From: Eudorina sp. 2006-703-Eu-15
Taxonomy: Eukaryota > Chlorophyta > Chlorophyceae > Chlamydomonadales > Volvocaceae
DNA length: 64,000 nucleotides
Direction of reading: 5' to 3'
Assembly (NCBI GenBank): GCA_003117195.1
Contig: BDSI01000012.1
Coordinates: 434,001 to 498,000 of the forward strand
Shown here: one piece after another, positions 1-10,841 of the stretch
How the letters are laid out: each line of letters opens with the position of its first letter
Position numbering within the stretch: the stretch's first letter is position 1
The notes under the pieces: generated by a model
Told to the model about the DNA's origin: nothing
The model's database searches: none
What the model saw: only the letters and a program-made list of their open reading frames with translations
Position numbers and translations under genes: made by a program

Positions 1-630
1 CACGCTTTCTTCTAAAGTGAGCATATAGTAAATATTCTAAGACATGCTATAATATCGTTGTGCTTGTAACACACGACACCCCGCCGCGCTCCGTGCACTT
101 TAACCCGCCACCCCACTGTCGTAAAGCATCAAGCATATGCAGCGGCAATGTAATCCTAACCTGCATGTGCCCCCGGGTCACTCCCACGTCTTGCAGTCGC
201 GGCGGCTAACCCTGGCGTGGGGAGCGCGGCAGGTGAGCACTTGACCTGAGCAAAAACACCAGCTCTAGCACCCTGCGGCGGTTGGGTACGTTCGCGGCGG
301 TTAAGCTCCGCGACGAGCGTGGCAAGATTAGTTGGCAACTGTTTTGACCTACAGCTGCGCGCGTCAAAATGGCGATGACAATGTCCAAAGCGTGTTGGGG
401 ATGTTGTTTTCACGCGTGAGGCGCGATGCTGTAGGGTGGGGGTTATACGGTGTGTCGGTTGGCATGGTGCCCGTCCACGAACGCACAGCAAGCTCTGACA
501 CCGATCACCCGCGGGGTCCGCTGTAACATCCTTGATAAAAAAGATCTCCCAGTGAAACAACTGAGTTAACGGCGACGTGTCCCTGCCTCGCCCTGTCCCC
601 TTCTCACGCCCCCGCACCGCGCGATTTTGC
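1..630. other. Intergenic, no gene recognised
   Basis: I see no reading frame with protein-like composition, no splice-site chain and no RNA gene here. The left edge is AT-rich and the rest is mixed. It may hold the promoter of the small ORF that starts at 631. Confidence 0.4.
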
Positions 631-798
631 ATGGCGACAGGCTCATGGATCAAGTCCCTGATAGTGGGTATTCCGCTCTTCATTCTGGTGATGGCGGTAG
701 ATTGCGGCGTCAAACGGCTGGACGAAGGCAACCAGTACATGAAAATCTACTTCTCCCGGCAGGGGGGGGCCACCCCGCATATCCGGCCCCCCGACTAG
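631..798 (+). CDS. Small single-pass membrane protein candidate, 55 aa
   Basis: An ATG at 631 opens a 55-residue frame that starts MATGSWIKSLIVGIPLF and ends in TAG at 798. Residues about 8-24 form one hydrophobic segment. A polar, basic stretch (CGVKRLDEGNQYMKIYFSRQ) follows, giving a tail-anchored or single-pass look typical of small organelle or ER subunits. I do not recognise the family. A run of G at about 762-769 inside the frame could hide a sequencing error or a splice site, so the last 12 residues are doubtful. The composition is far more protein-like than the GC-rich frames downstream, but this could still be an isolated exon or a chance ORF. Confidence 0.35.
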   Translation: MATGSWIKSLIVGIPLFILVMAVDCGVKRLDEGNQYMKIYFSRQGGATPHIRPPD

Positions 799-2290
799 AG
801 GCCAAAATCAATCGTGTCCACGGCGTCGGATTTCTGGAGAGAGTCGGCCGGGATGTGGCCGCTGCGGCTCGCGCTTGCCTCAAGCGCCTGACTCCTGCAC
901 CCCGTTCTTGATGGGATGCAGATAGACCTGCCGCGGTACGTACAGAGTAACGTTCGCAACGACTGGGACTGGGTTGGGCTGCTGCAAATCCGCTCATCCC
1001 CTACAGGCGTTCGTGATGACCATGCTCTTGACTTTCCCCCGGGCATTTCTCCGTGCTGTCCTCACCGTGCTGCGCCCGCCCTGCTCTCCTCATTGGTCCA
1101 CGCTCAACGTCCGGCCTGTGGCGAACGTGGCGCCGCGGTGTGGCAGGACTGCAGGCCGAGCGATCCGGTGCTGCTGGGGCGGGGTGCGCACCTACGACAT
1201 GTGTGTGGCGTTGAGCGCGGCGTTTCCTGTCCCGGCGCTCGTGGTCGCGGCGTGGGTGTAGTGGCCGTCATGCAAGTCCTGAGCAGGGCTGAGCAGGCCT
1301 GCGGGCCCCGCGGCTGCGCACGCAAGCGGCGACCCGAGGCCCCGGCCCGCACCCCAAACACCGCAAAGCGCGGCGGCGGTGCAGGCGGCGGCAGGAGCAA
1401 CGGCGGGAGGGACGCCAGCGGACGGCGCCCGGCCGCAGCAGCAGCACAAGCCACCGCCTGCACCGCCGCCGCGGCCAGCGGAGACAATGGAGGCGCGGGG
1501 GACCAGCCGCGGACGCGGCCGGTGGGGGAGCAGCAGTCGCCCAGCAGCAACCCCCCGGACCAGCCGCCGCTGTCGGAGCAGCCGCCGCTCTCACCGCGAG
1601 AGGTGAGGGCGGCGACTGCGGCGGCTGCGGCGGTCGGTCGGGGTCGCAACCCGAAGTCGCCAAGGCGCGAGCTGTGGTGGACTTCGTCTTTTGGGGTGGA
1701 CAGGGCACCCTCACTGAGAGCAGGGGCGGTAGGGGCATATGCCTCTTCCTTAATACCACGCAATGTTTGGGTACACTGCCGTTGGGGGCCGACAGGGCGG
1801 GCGAGAGACCGGGCTGGCACCTAGCTAGGCTGGTCCACCTTGTCCGCCCCAAACGGCAGGACAGGATGGGCCAGGCTAGCTAGGTGAAGGAGAGAATGAG
1901 GCGGGTGGTGGTGCACTAGCTAGGGAAGGCTCTGACGTCTGGGTGCCTTGGTGTTGGCGTGAGTGCAGGTGGCTCGCTGGTCCCATGGGCTAGCCCGGAC
2001 AGGTGGCAGTGCAGCCTTTTGTTGCGAACTGTTGCAGCTGCTATCTGTCTGTGCTGGTCTGTCTGGGTGTGGGGCGCGCTTGCGGTGGGTGCCTGTGCGT
2101 GCGCACTGGGGCTTGGCGGTGTGGGGCAGGTCCGCACGGGTTGCGCGCTGATGGCAGGCTTACGGCGGGTAGCCCCCGCCCTGACTCGGTTGCCACTGCC
2201 ACAATGATTATCCCGTTCGACGTTATGTCAAATCGTTTCTCGGTCGTGTCCATGGGGCTAAATATCCGCTGACAACATGTCAACAGAGCC
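799..2290. other. GC-rich low-complexity intergenic stretch
   Basis: Open frames exist on both strands between about 916 and 1850. They are made of Ala, Arg, Pro, Gly and Gln runs caused by CNG-rich DNA (strongest at 1370-1630). No conserved motif, domain or coherent splice chain was found, so no gene is called. Confidence 0.5.
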
Positions 2291-2347
2291 ATCTGGGCCC
2301 GTTGGAACGTCCGGTCGGGACTAAGGGTCCACCTTGTAACGGTTACA
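2291..2347 (-). repeat. Dispersed ~55-bp repeat, copy 1
   Basis: This is a nearly full copy of the repeat. It begins ATCTGGGCCCGTTGGA, has a diverged GTCGGGA centre, and ends in CCACCTTGTAACGGTTACAT. It matches the copy at 43993 in the same orientation and the copies at 8601 and 17505 as reverse complement. It is intergenic. Confidence 0.8.
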
Positions 2348-2786
2348 TTCTGTCAGATGGGGGCGAAAACGCTGCAGCCCAGCCCAGCCCGGCCCAGCTT
2401 AGAGGGTGCTGGCTGGGCCAGGGCTCTCACTGTTCAGGCGTTCAGCGAGCGGGATCGGGGCAACCAGGGCCAACCCGGCACAAGGTCCACAATGTAAAGT
2501 CGGCGACAACAACTTGACTACGGTACATGCCCTTCAGTGCTTAAATCAAGCGCCGTAGGGGGAGGGGATGGTTTCTGGGGTGCACGAGCTGAACGGTCGA
2601 AGCCGTGAAAGCGTGCACGAGTCGGTGTGAGCCGTGAACACGGAAACGCGAAGCAGCACAGACTTCGTTGAGAACCACGGCACGGATCAACCGATGGACA
2701 CGCTGCTACAAACGACTAACCGTCATGGCTCCCCACCCGCCGATGTTGTGATATAAATACATACCCACTGACCGTTATGCTCGCTC
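2348..2786. other. Intergenic, nothing recognised
   Basis: Mixed-composition DNA between a dispersed repeat copy and the tandem array downstream of the glycosyltransferase gene. I see no gene or RNA signal. Confidence 0.4.
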
Positions 2787-2792
2787 CCTCAA

Positions 2793-2898
2793 TCCTCCCC
2801 CGCGCGAGGCGCCGTAATGCCCCCCGCCCCGCCCTCCCCGCGCGAGGCGCCGTAATGCCCCCCGCCCCCGCCCTCCCCCGCGCGAGGCGCCGTAATGC
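2793..2898. repeat. Tandem repeat, ~39-40 bp unit, 2.7 copies
   Basis: The unit carries CGCGCGAGGCGCCGTAATGC followed by a C-rich run. It occurs three times in a row with one-base length differences in the C tracts; the last copy is partial. It lies just past the stop codon of the minus-strand glycosyltransferase, so it may fall in its 3' UTR or flank. Confidence 0.85.
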
Positions 2899-2960
2899 AC
2901 CCATGCATCGCCCATGTACCATCCCCATCGCGTGTGTGCTCCCTTCGGACATCACGTCAA

Positions 2961-5900
2961 CTAACCCGTGTACCTCCCCGCGGCCATCCCCCGGTCATGC
3001 ATTCGGTCTCGGTCTGCCTGGGTCGGGCTCTGCGACCCACGGGGCGCGTCGGCGATGCGCTGCAGCTCCCTAGCCACTTGCCGGGCCACTACCGGCTGCG
3101 CGTAGCGTTGCAGCACGCGCTGCCGGGCCGCCTCGCCGCGCGCCTTGGCGTCCGCCCGCCCGCTGCAGCTCGAGACGCGCCGTAGGAGGCTCCGCAGGTG
3201 CGGCAACGCCGGCTCCGCCCACTGGCTCCCTGCGTCAAGACGCCAAACAAGGTGGGGTGGGGGGATAGAAAAAAAACCAAACCCAGCAACGAACCCGGGT
3301 GAGGTGGGGCAACGCCTAGTGCAGGTCCATGCATCGCCGCCAGGCTGCAAGAGAACACGGAGTGTGTCAACCTGCCTACTGGTGGGAAAGATCTCATTCC
3401 GGAAAGGCCGAAGGGGAATGGGTGATTTCAACAAGAATGAATCCAAGGCTTTAACTAACGATTACGCGAAGGAAAGGGATAATCCCAGATAGTGATTGTT
3501 ATAAGGTGGACACGAGTCCCGAACGGGTGTTCCCAGATGCAGTCGTGCGGTTCTACGCAACGGCCTCAGTGTTCGCGTGACAGGACTGGGTGCCCGACCC
3601 ATGAATGACACCGCGCGGCCGAACACCTCCCCGTCAACGAAGGAAGAAGGAATGCTATCGAAATAACACGGTGAGAAAGAACGAACGATCATCACCCAGT
3701 GCGCACTGACCTTGGAACCAGTACGGCTCCGTCGAGGGGACGTCTGTCAGACTGTACGACAGCGGGTACCCGACCTGCTCATCCAGGTAGGCTGTTGGGC
3801 CCGACCAGTTCGTTGCAATGACCGGCAGGCCCAATGCCATGGCCTCCACCACTGGCAGGCCCCTGGAGACAGCACACCGGTGGCATCCAGAGCTTCCTAC
3901 GGTATGCTGTCTGTCCCTTGTGCGTCAAAGCGATGGGCGGTGAGTCAGTAGCTCTGTACATTCGGATGCCATGCCGGTGCGGACGCGCGCGACTCCTCGA
4001 CCCCCGGACCTGCCGTGCAGCGTGCACGGCTTCATAAGGCCCCCGGCGATGGACCCCTTGCGCCCATCAGTCCCGATGCGCGTGACCCCCCGGCACCCCG
4101 TGCTTCCCGCATGCCCCTTCCCCCAGCCCCGTCAACACCACACGCACACAACACGACGCACACCTCACCAGCCTTCGCCGCGCGTGGGCAGCACGAAGGC
4201 GTCCGCCGCCGCCACCATGGCCACGTAGTCCTTCCGCGACACGTGACCGTTCACGAGATACACCCTAGGGCCCCGGTCCAGGTCGGCCTCGGGACCCAGG
4301 GCACCTCGGGCCCAGTGCCGCAAGTGCTCTGCTCGACGGCGAATGGATTATAGAACGTTTTATTACGGTGCTCGTTAAGCGGGGAAAGCGGGGAAGGCTT
4401 GGGGGTACGCAGCGCCGTGGCCGCAATCTTTGTACTGGCACATGTATGGCCACCCGCGTTCGGGATGCAGGCAGTCTTCCGGCAAGTTGTCCAGGAAGCA
4501 GTGCATGGGGCTTGCAAGGCACCGGCCTGGGGCTTGCAAGGCACCGGCCACAGCGCACAGCCGAAGCAGAGTTGGTCTGCGGCGGGCATCCCCATCCCCT
4601 TGCAATGCTGATGCAATGCTGATGTTCCTCCCCGGCGGCCCCTGGAGCTGCCGATGACAACTCGGCAGGCCCCGTCCAGAAGCCACGACGGGTCGCACAT
4701 CAGAACGATCCCACAACCCATATCCCCACCTTCAACGCTGGCACCGGATCCGGCGGACAGAAATGGCTTGGTGAGAATGTACAGGGCCACCTGCGGCTCG
4801 TGGCAGGCCGCCGGGCCCAAACCCGCAGCCCCCGCGCGGCGGGGTGCGGTGGCGCCCTCTCCCGTGCCGCCGCCGTCGCCAGCGTGCACCTCCGCTTGCA
4901 GGCCGTCCACCTCTTCTTCTCCATCGCTTTCATCCGCGGCCATGCCCACGGCGACCCGCGGGTCGTGCCCGTGCGCGACCTGGCCGAACTCCTCCAGGAA
5001 GGCCCGCAGCAGTACATCGTACCCCTTGCGGAGCTCCCATTTGAATACGGATATGAAGTTGAAGGTGCTCTTGCCCATCATTGGCGGCCCGAACACCTGA
5101 GCAGCGGTGCATTGGGACCGGCGCAGCGGGTGGCAAGCGACTGGCCTGAGGCCTCTGAAGTAAGCCGTCGACCACAGGTTGTGCTGCCTAGCTGCCAGTG
5201 CAGTACCCCGGGCCACTGCCGTGCCGCTGTCTCCATCCGCCCGGCATCCGCTGGCCCTGGCCCCCCAGGCCGCACCTGCACCGCGTTGGGCGGCGGCAGC
5301 AGCAGGGGCCGCACCCTAACTCGGTCGAGCTCCTCCGTGTCGACGGAGAGCGGCACGATGCGCATCGGACGGATCACTCCCGAGGTCCGCAGCACTTCCG
5401 CCGATGCCTCGGTGGGCACCCACACCTCGTCCAGCGAGTTCAGCGCGCGCACGAAGTCGGGGGGTATCCTGCGGGGGCCCAGATGGCCAGATGGGTCCGC
5501 CGGGTGCGCAGCGCCCGTCCACGCCCGCCGCGCACGCCGGACCCCACCCTGGGAGGCTACGACTGACAGGCACGGCGTGCATTGCGCTTGCTGATTGCGC
5601 CTCTAGCGCTGCGCCCGGCGACGATCACTGTCCAGATTCTGACCATCTCGTGCAGAGTTGCGGCTGTTGGTACAACGCTACAACCTGGCCTGTAGGGGAT
5701 CGCACGGCGCACGGTGGCGCTGGCCAGCTTGTACCGTTCTCACCTGCTGGTCTCGGCCATGGACCGCGCCACGGCGCAGCGGACCAGACCGGGAGCTGAC
5801 GGCGGTGGGCAGGGCTCGCAGCTGCGCCAGCGCGGCGTGGGGCGACCCATGAACGGCGGCAGGTTGTGGCAGACCTGCCGGCGGTCAAGCGGTGGTGCAG

Positions 5901-6983
5901 TACGAGTGTACGACCACAAGGCCCATCCACGTGTGTTCAGGTGGAGAATACCAACGGCCAGCCGCAACACCCGGACCGCCCCCGCGACAACAGCAACGAA
6001 CAAGAGTGAGGGGGCTTCTCTGTCCTGGAGGGCTCACGTCACGTCCCCGAGGGAAGCACCGGTCCGCTTGGGGTCGGCCGTGCTAACGTCTCCGCTCTCC
6101 GAAGTCGTGTCCCAGGGGCCGGGTCCCAGGGCCCCGACCCACCACGATTGCCGGCTGCGGCGGGGTCCAGCGCAGCTCCAACAGCTGGGTATGGTCCAGC
6201 TCGTCCATAAGGCCCACCTGCTGGTCTACACAGTCGTCCTGCGATATGGTGTTGCGTCGACGCGGGCATGTCGTCTCACCGACGGACCAACTGGGGCCAC
6301 CAGCCCGCCACCCCATCACCGCTGGACCCTTGTTCCAACAGTTCCAAGCAAGCCATGCAGGACAAATCCCCGCGCAGGTTGGATGCCATACGTGACCCTG
6401 GCATCATGCCCAGTGCGACACATCTGATCCTGACATGTACCCGGTACGGCACATCTGGTCCTGGCATGTTCTGCGGAGCAGCCAGGGGTTCCTGGTAATG
6501 GCCCTGCCGACATGGCCACAGAGGCGGCATATCTTCTTGCCCGCTACCTAAAGCGCTGCTGAGGATGGCGGATGCGGGTCATGACCCCCGTGCCGCGGCG
6601 GCGCTCACTTGCAGCAAGCCCACGTGAAGCTTGTTTACGTCAACCAAACCCAGCCGCCGCAAGGACAGCACGAAGGCAGATGCCTCCACCCCGAAACTGC
6701 TCTGATCTAGGAAGGGCGCGAACCACCACACTTCTGCATTCAATCTACGCGGCGGCTCCGCAACAGGTCCCAACGCTGCGCTGGACGCTGGACGTGCAAG
6801 TTCGGGTGTTGCTGTTGTCCGCGATAAAAGCGCTCGGCGTCGGTGGTTGAGAGCTGAATGGCAGCCAAACAAGAACAGGCAGGCGAGAGCCCCAAGCGCC
6901 AAGCCATTCACAACACGGATACGCGTCCACCGGCCCATTGGAGAGGGTCTCATGATCAAATGCGAAACCATAGCCTTTGACAC
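2961..6983 (-). CDS. GT4-like glycosyltransferase, type II membrane protein (8 exons, 580 aa)
   Basis: Exons in transcript order: 6983-6609, 6238-6143, 5874-5744, 5468-5276, 5096-4730, 4328-4169, 3862-3711, 3229-2961. The phases join into one frame of 581 codons with the stop. The N-terminus has a short basic cytosolic part and one hydrophobic segment near residues 25-42 (LALGALACLFLFG), as in Golgi type II enzymes. The middle carries FISVFKWELRKGYDVLL, typical of group 1 (GT4) glycosyltransferases. The C-terminal donor-binding part has AADAFVLPTRGEGWG followed by LPVVEAMALGLPVIATNWSG, which gives the E-x7-E signature. The tail WAEPALPHLRSLLRRV is also usual for this group. Donor and acceptor sugars cannot be told from sequence. 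ATGs at 6971 and 6953 are alternative starts. Confidence 0.85.
3497..3539 (+). repeat. Dispersed ~55-bp repeat, copy 2 (diverged)
   Basis: Reads ATAAGGTGGACACGAGTCCC, then GAACGGGTGTTCCCAGATG. It aligns with the better copies at 8601 and 17505 over about 40 bases with several substitutions. It sits in the last intron of the glycosyltransferase gene. Confidence 0.65.
4507..4550. repeat. 22-bp tandem duplication in an intron
   Basis: GGGCTTGCAAGGCACCGGCC is repeated twice in a row, differing only at the last bases. It lies in the intron at 4329-4729 of the glycosyltransferase gene, next to short ATGCTGATGC duplications at about 4603-4623. Confidence 0.8.
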
Positions 6984-7302
6984 TTGGAGTGCAAGAGCGA
7001 CCCGCGGAGCACTAATCTCTTACACCATGGTTTTGCAGCCCAAGCCTGTAAACTTGATATGAATACATAAGAATCCATACGGTATGGTACGAGCCGTGGG
7101 GCATGTCCTCTGTGGACACTGGATGAACCGTGCTGATAAAAGCTTCCTGTGATATCATCTAGCCATGTCAAAGCCATCATGCTCAACGATAGACATCCTG
7201 CAGCCATTAATGGGCCAACAGCACCACTGCCATGCCCAAAGCTGACACACCGTCTTCCAAGGTTTCTCCCCATGGCGAACCGGCACCTTGGCCAACTACC
7301 CT
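6984..7302. other. Intergenic between two minus-strand genes
   Basis: About 320 bases separate the stop of the PRA1-like gene from the start of the glycosyltransferase. It should hold the 3' end of one and the promoter of the other. I recognise no specific element. Confidence 0.4.
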
Positions 7303-7937
7303 TCAAGAGAAGATGGCAAACGAAATCAACGTGCAAGCAATGGAGAGCCAGGTCATCAAGCGAACGCAGTAAACGGCCTCGGCGAAGTTCATGAACAGGC
7401 CGCTATCGTAGAACAGAATGACGAGGCTGTTCAACGACGTGATGGCGGAATTTTGTGGGATGATCGTCAAGATGGACAAGGCCGCGAATAGATAGGGATT
7501 CTTGAAGAGGAACAACAGTCCATATGTGCCGATGATGGCTGCGTAGGCCGCGTTGAACTGGAAGCCTGAAGCCGTCTTGCCTCCTCCACGAGGATCTAGT
7601 GCGCGGCAAACATGCGATGCTGCTGCCTGCTCCTCCGCGTCAGCTCGTTGCTGTATCTGCAAAAGTTTGGAAAAGTCAATCGTCCGCCGTGGTATGATCT
7701 CGCCATGAAATAAACCTTCCTACCGTAAGAGTGAGTGACACGGGACGGCTGTCGCAGAATTGCGTTACACGGAACCTGTAAAGAGGGGCTGACGTTAGTG
7801 CACTGTCGCTCTCGTTAATATGCGTGCATTTCCGCTGATATGACGGCTGACCTTGACGAAAAGCATGCCGCATCCGAAGTGAAGGGCCTCACAATTGTGC
7901 GAGCTTGCCCGCAGGAACTTTTCAACAATGTGTTCAT
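7303..7937 (-). CDS. PRA1-like small membrane protein (3 exons, 163 aa)
   Basis: Exons 7937-7852, 7775-7724 and 7656-7303 join in phase (2, 0) into 164 codons with the stop. The N-terminal half is soluble and contains FCDSRPVSLTLT. The C-terminal half has paired hydrophobic segments: YAAIIGTYGLLFLF, then NPYLFAALSILTIIP, then a second pair around LVILFY and TWLSIACTLISFAIFS. This double-hairpin layout, with an RP motif before an N-x-x-Y start to the first hairpin, resembles the PRA1/prenylated Rab acceptor family, which acts in ER-Golgi vesicle traffic. The resemblance is loose and rests on topology more than on identities, so another small membrane family is possible. The first ATG in the open frame at 7937 was taken as the start. 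It is divergent from the ABC ATPase gene (337 bp apart). Confidence 0.5.
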
Positions 7938-8274
7938 CGTGGATTCTTCGGCACCGAAGGAAATTCACCAGCAGAATACAAATATAGAGCTTCGTTGCGA
8001 TGCAGCATAATCGACGATTGTCGTGTAAGACTAACAAATACGAGGGCGGTTAGTCGGTTGCCTCCGAGCACAGGCCCGTGCACCACAAGAAGTGCAAGGT
8101 CAATTACAAATTTAATCCTACCTACACTTCATTACTGGTTTCCATAGTCATAATTTGACGTGATAGTGTCTTCACTGAAAAAATCGTGTGGTCTTTGGCC
8201 CTCCTCTGGATTCAAGGCCCTAAGATTCAAAGCCTCGGTCGCGATATACATATTTTCAACGTATTTACAAGATT
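7938..8274. promoter_or_regulatory. Divergent intergenic promoter region
   Basis: This 337-bp interval separates the start codons of the minus-strand PRA1-like gene and the plus-strand ABC ATPase, so both promoters must lie here or overlap the 5' UTRs. It is AT-richer than the flanking coding DNA. No TATA box or other element could be assigned. Confidence 0.5.
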
Positions 8275-10043
8275 ATGACTGTGCCCGCGTCGGAGGGGCC
8301 GTCGACCAGCCAGGTCGGGGCTGTCGAACTGAAGACCGTGAATTATGCCTACCCAGGCTGCGCGCCGTTCATCAAGCAATGCAACCTGGATCTACCACGT
8401 GGCAGTCGGTGCCTTTTGATTGGGGCAAACGGCGCGGGCAAGACCACTTTGCTGCAGCTTGTGGCGGGCAAATACATGGTGGCACAGGATTCCGTACGGG
8501 TACTCGGGCGTTCTCCCTTCCATGACTTGGTAAGCTAAAACTTATACTGGCACAACGTTGTAGCACGGGAGGGAACGGCAAAGCCACCGCGGATGCCTCT
8601 GTTACCGTTACAAGGTGGACCCGTATCCCGACCGGGTGTGTGGTGCCCCTTCACCGGCCCGTGTGTCCGGTTCGGAAGACGGGCACATAATCGTGGCTAT
8701 AAGGCCTACAGTCGTGGTTGTGGTGCCCTTTCACATAAGTAACCACGGAAAACAAGGCTCTAACGTGGTCTCCTGAACGGCATGTGCGGTCCTAAGCGTT
8801 CGCCTGCGTGATGTGCTCACCTGTTCCTTGACCGCAGCAACTCACGTGCTCTGGCCAGCTGAGCTATCTTGGCAATTCGTGGCGCAAAGACGTGGCGTTC
8901 GCTGGATACGGGGTGCCTTTGCAGGTGGGATACACGTACCCTTAAAAACTTGACGAGGGAATGTGCGGCCAGCTCGAGGGCAAGTGATGGATAGGGTGCA
9001 TCCTTGCGTAGCTGTATTTGTTTTAGGTCACCGGCCATAGCGTACTTACAGCCTTTCAACGACATCGTCAGTCCGTGTCCAGCGTCCCTCCTGGCGCGGC
9101 GGGTGTCTGCTAGGGTATACAGGGCGTTTGTGGTCATAATCTGCATGGCTAATGGGCGTAAATTAGGCTTTCCAACCTCGTTGAAATCGCCATATCGGGT
9201 CTTGAAGCACGTGCTCTGTTCCGCTGGACGAAAAACACGTGCTCTGTTTCGCGGTTAAATCCTACAGGGCGACATCAGCGCTGGGAAGATGATATTCGGG
9301 ATTGAGGGCGTAGACCCGGCCCGCCGCGCCAGGCTGGTGGAGATGTTGGACATCGACCTGTATCAGCGGATCACTACCATGAGCGACGGCCAGAAACGCC
9401 GTGTCCAGATTTGCATGGGGCTCTTGAAGCCGTACGACGTGAGTGCACTTCGCTACACCCGGAGCTGCTGACCTGTTGTAATGTGGAGCAGCTCGTCTAG
9501 CTTTGGTCGAGGTGCCTCCGGGGGCAACCCGATTACTGAGAAATGTATAGGAATGCTTGCTTCATTGCTTGTGTTTCCCAAATAACTACTGATTGATTGC
9601 GATTCACTGATTTCGACTCCGATGCGGCTTCTCTGTCGTAGGTGTTGCTTCTCGATGAGATCACGGTGGATCTGGACGTGGTAGGACGCCTCCGCTTGCT
9701 GCAGTTCTTCAAGCAGGAGAGCGAAGAGCGCGGTGCAACCATCCTGTACGCGACCCACATCTTTGACGGACTCGAGGGATGGGTTACCCACGTCGCGTAC
9801 ATGGAGGAAGGCAGCATCGTCAGAGGTGGCCCCATCGCAGAGGTCAAGGACGTTGCGGCAGCGGCGGCAGCGAATGGCGATAAGAAGCTCTTGCATGTTG
9901 TGGAGGATTGGCTCCGGGTCGAGCGGGATGCGAGGATGGCGCGTATTGCGGCGGCAGGGAGCACAGGTGCAAGCTCAGAGACGTCAGTGCGCCCGCAACG
10001 CACTCCTTGCATGCCAAGCAAGCACCTGGCCTTTTTCCGATGA
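8275..10043 (+). CDS. Soluble ABC ATPase, ABCI19/20/21 (CAF16-like) type (4 exons, 304 aa)
   Basis: Exons 8275-8529, 8838-8924, 9268-9438 and 9642-10043, all joined in phase 0. There is a single nucleotide-binding domain and no membrane segment. Walker A is GANGAGKTT (residues about 52-60). The family-typical [20 protein letters not shown] forms the whole of exon 2. The signature loop is [10 protein letters not shown], Walker B is [13 protein letters not shown], and the H-loop is ATHIF. This set and spacing match the plant ABCI19-21 and yeast Caf16 group. The plant members are reported as cytosolic or ER-associated; Caf16 interacts with the Ccr4-Not machinery. The C-terminal about 45 residues are Ala/Ser-rich and not conserved, and another small 3' exon cannot be ruled out. 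Intron 1 carries a dispersed repeat copy. Confidence 0.9.
8601..8640 (+). repeat. Dispersed ~55-bp repeat, copy 3
   Basis: GTTACCGTTACAAGGTGGAC followed by CCGTATCCCGACCGGGTGTG. It is one of the cleanest copies of the core and includes the CCCGACCGGG inverted repeat. It lies inside intron 1 of the ABC ATPase gene. Confidence 0.8.
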
Positions 10044-10841
10044 AATTGCGTTGTGCTCGAGCGTAGGAAGTTGCAGATCGGACTCGGCTAGCTGGGTACG
10101 TAGGAGCTTGCAGCTGATCTTGTCGCGAGGTTTTTGTGCATGGTGGTGGTTCTTCAGGGCTCAAATTTGGTGGTGGGCGCCAGTGACGCTTCCATTACAG
10201 CTCTCTACGAGATTCATGAAATCGTTTCGGCTGGGTGGGCCTTGTTCTTCGTGTTGTTCGTGGACTTCCGGCCCCTTCACGGACACTGCAACACCCCATG
10301 GATACGAGAACTGCCCGGTAGTTCTCACGTACTTTGTGAATGAACGCCGCTGATGGTTGATTAATCTGGTGCTAGCCACAGGAGCAGGCACTGGCCGTCC
10401 AGGTCCCTTGACGTATGAACTTAGTTATAAAGAGTCGCGAATCACATACTGCAAGCAATGCTCACTCCCAAGAAAGGGTCACGGTGTTGTTTTTGCAGCT
10501 TGCCAAAATCATAACCGTCGTAGCTTGAGCTAGATTTCAAGTAGGGCAGCTCGAGCGTCGGAGTTATGAACAGGTTTGCACTTTGCAGTTTGCCATCATC
10601 TTTGGTTTGTAAAGTGCAATCATTGTGAGGTTATGCCTTGTAAGCTTCAGCATTGGACTGCACGACAATTTTTGAAGGCTTTGACAGCTTTGACGCATCT
10701 CACCCTTGCTCTTGTGGCGATTGCTGGATTCGCTGATACTCTATCTAATTACTTCTGACACCTTGAACGTGCATCTCTCCAGCTTGGACACTAATAACCT
10801 GTGACGGAAATGCTTGGTTAGGTCCGTCAACGCAAGGAAGT
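10044..10841. other. Intergenic, ABC ATPase to INCENP
   Basis: About 800 bases between two plus-strand genes. They should contain the 3' UTR of the ABC gene and the INCENP promoter. The stretch near 10570-10760 is T-rich. No further gene was recognised. Confidence 0.4.

Noticed and set aside
916..1852. Several long frames on both strands
   Set aside because: They come from CNG-rich low-complexity DNA; all overlap each other and none contains a recognisable domain.
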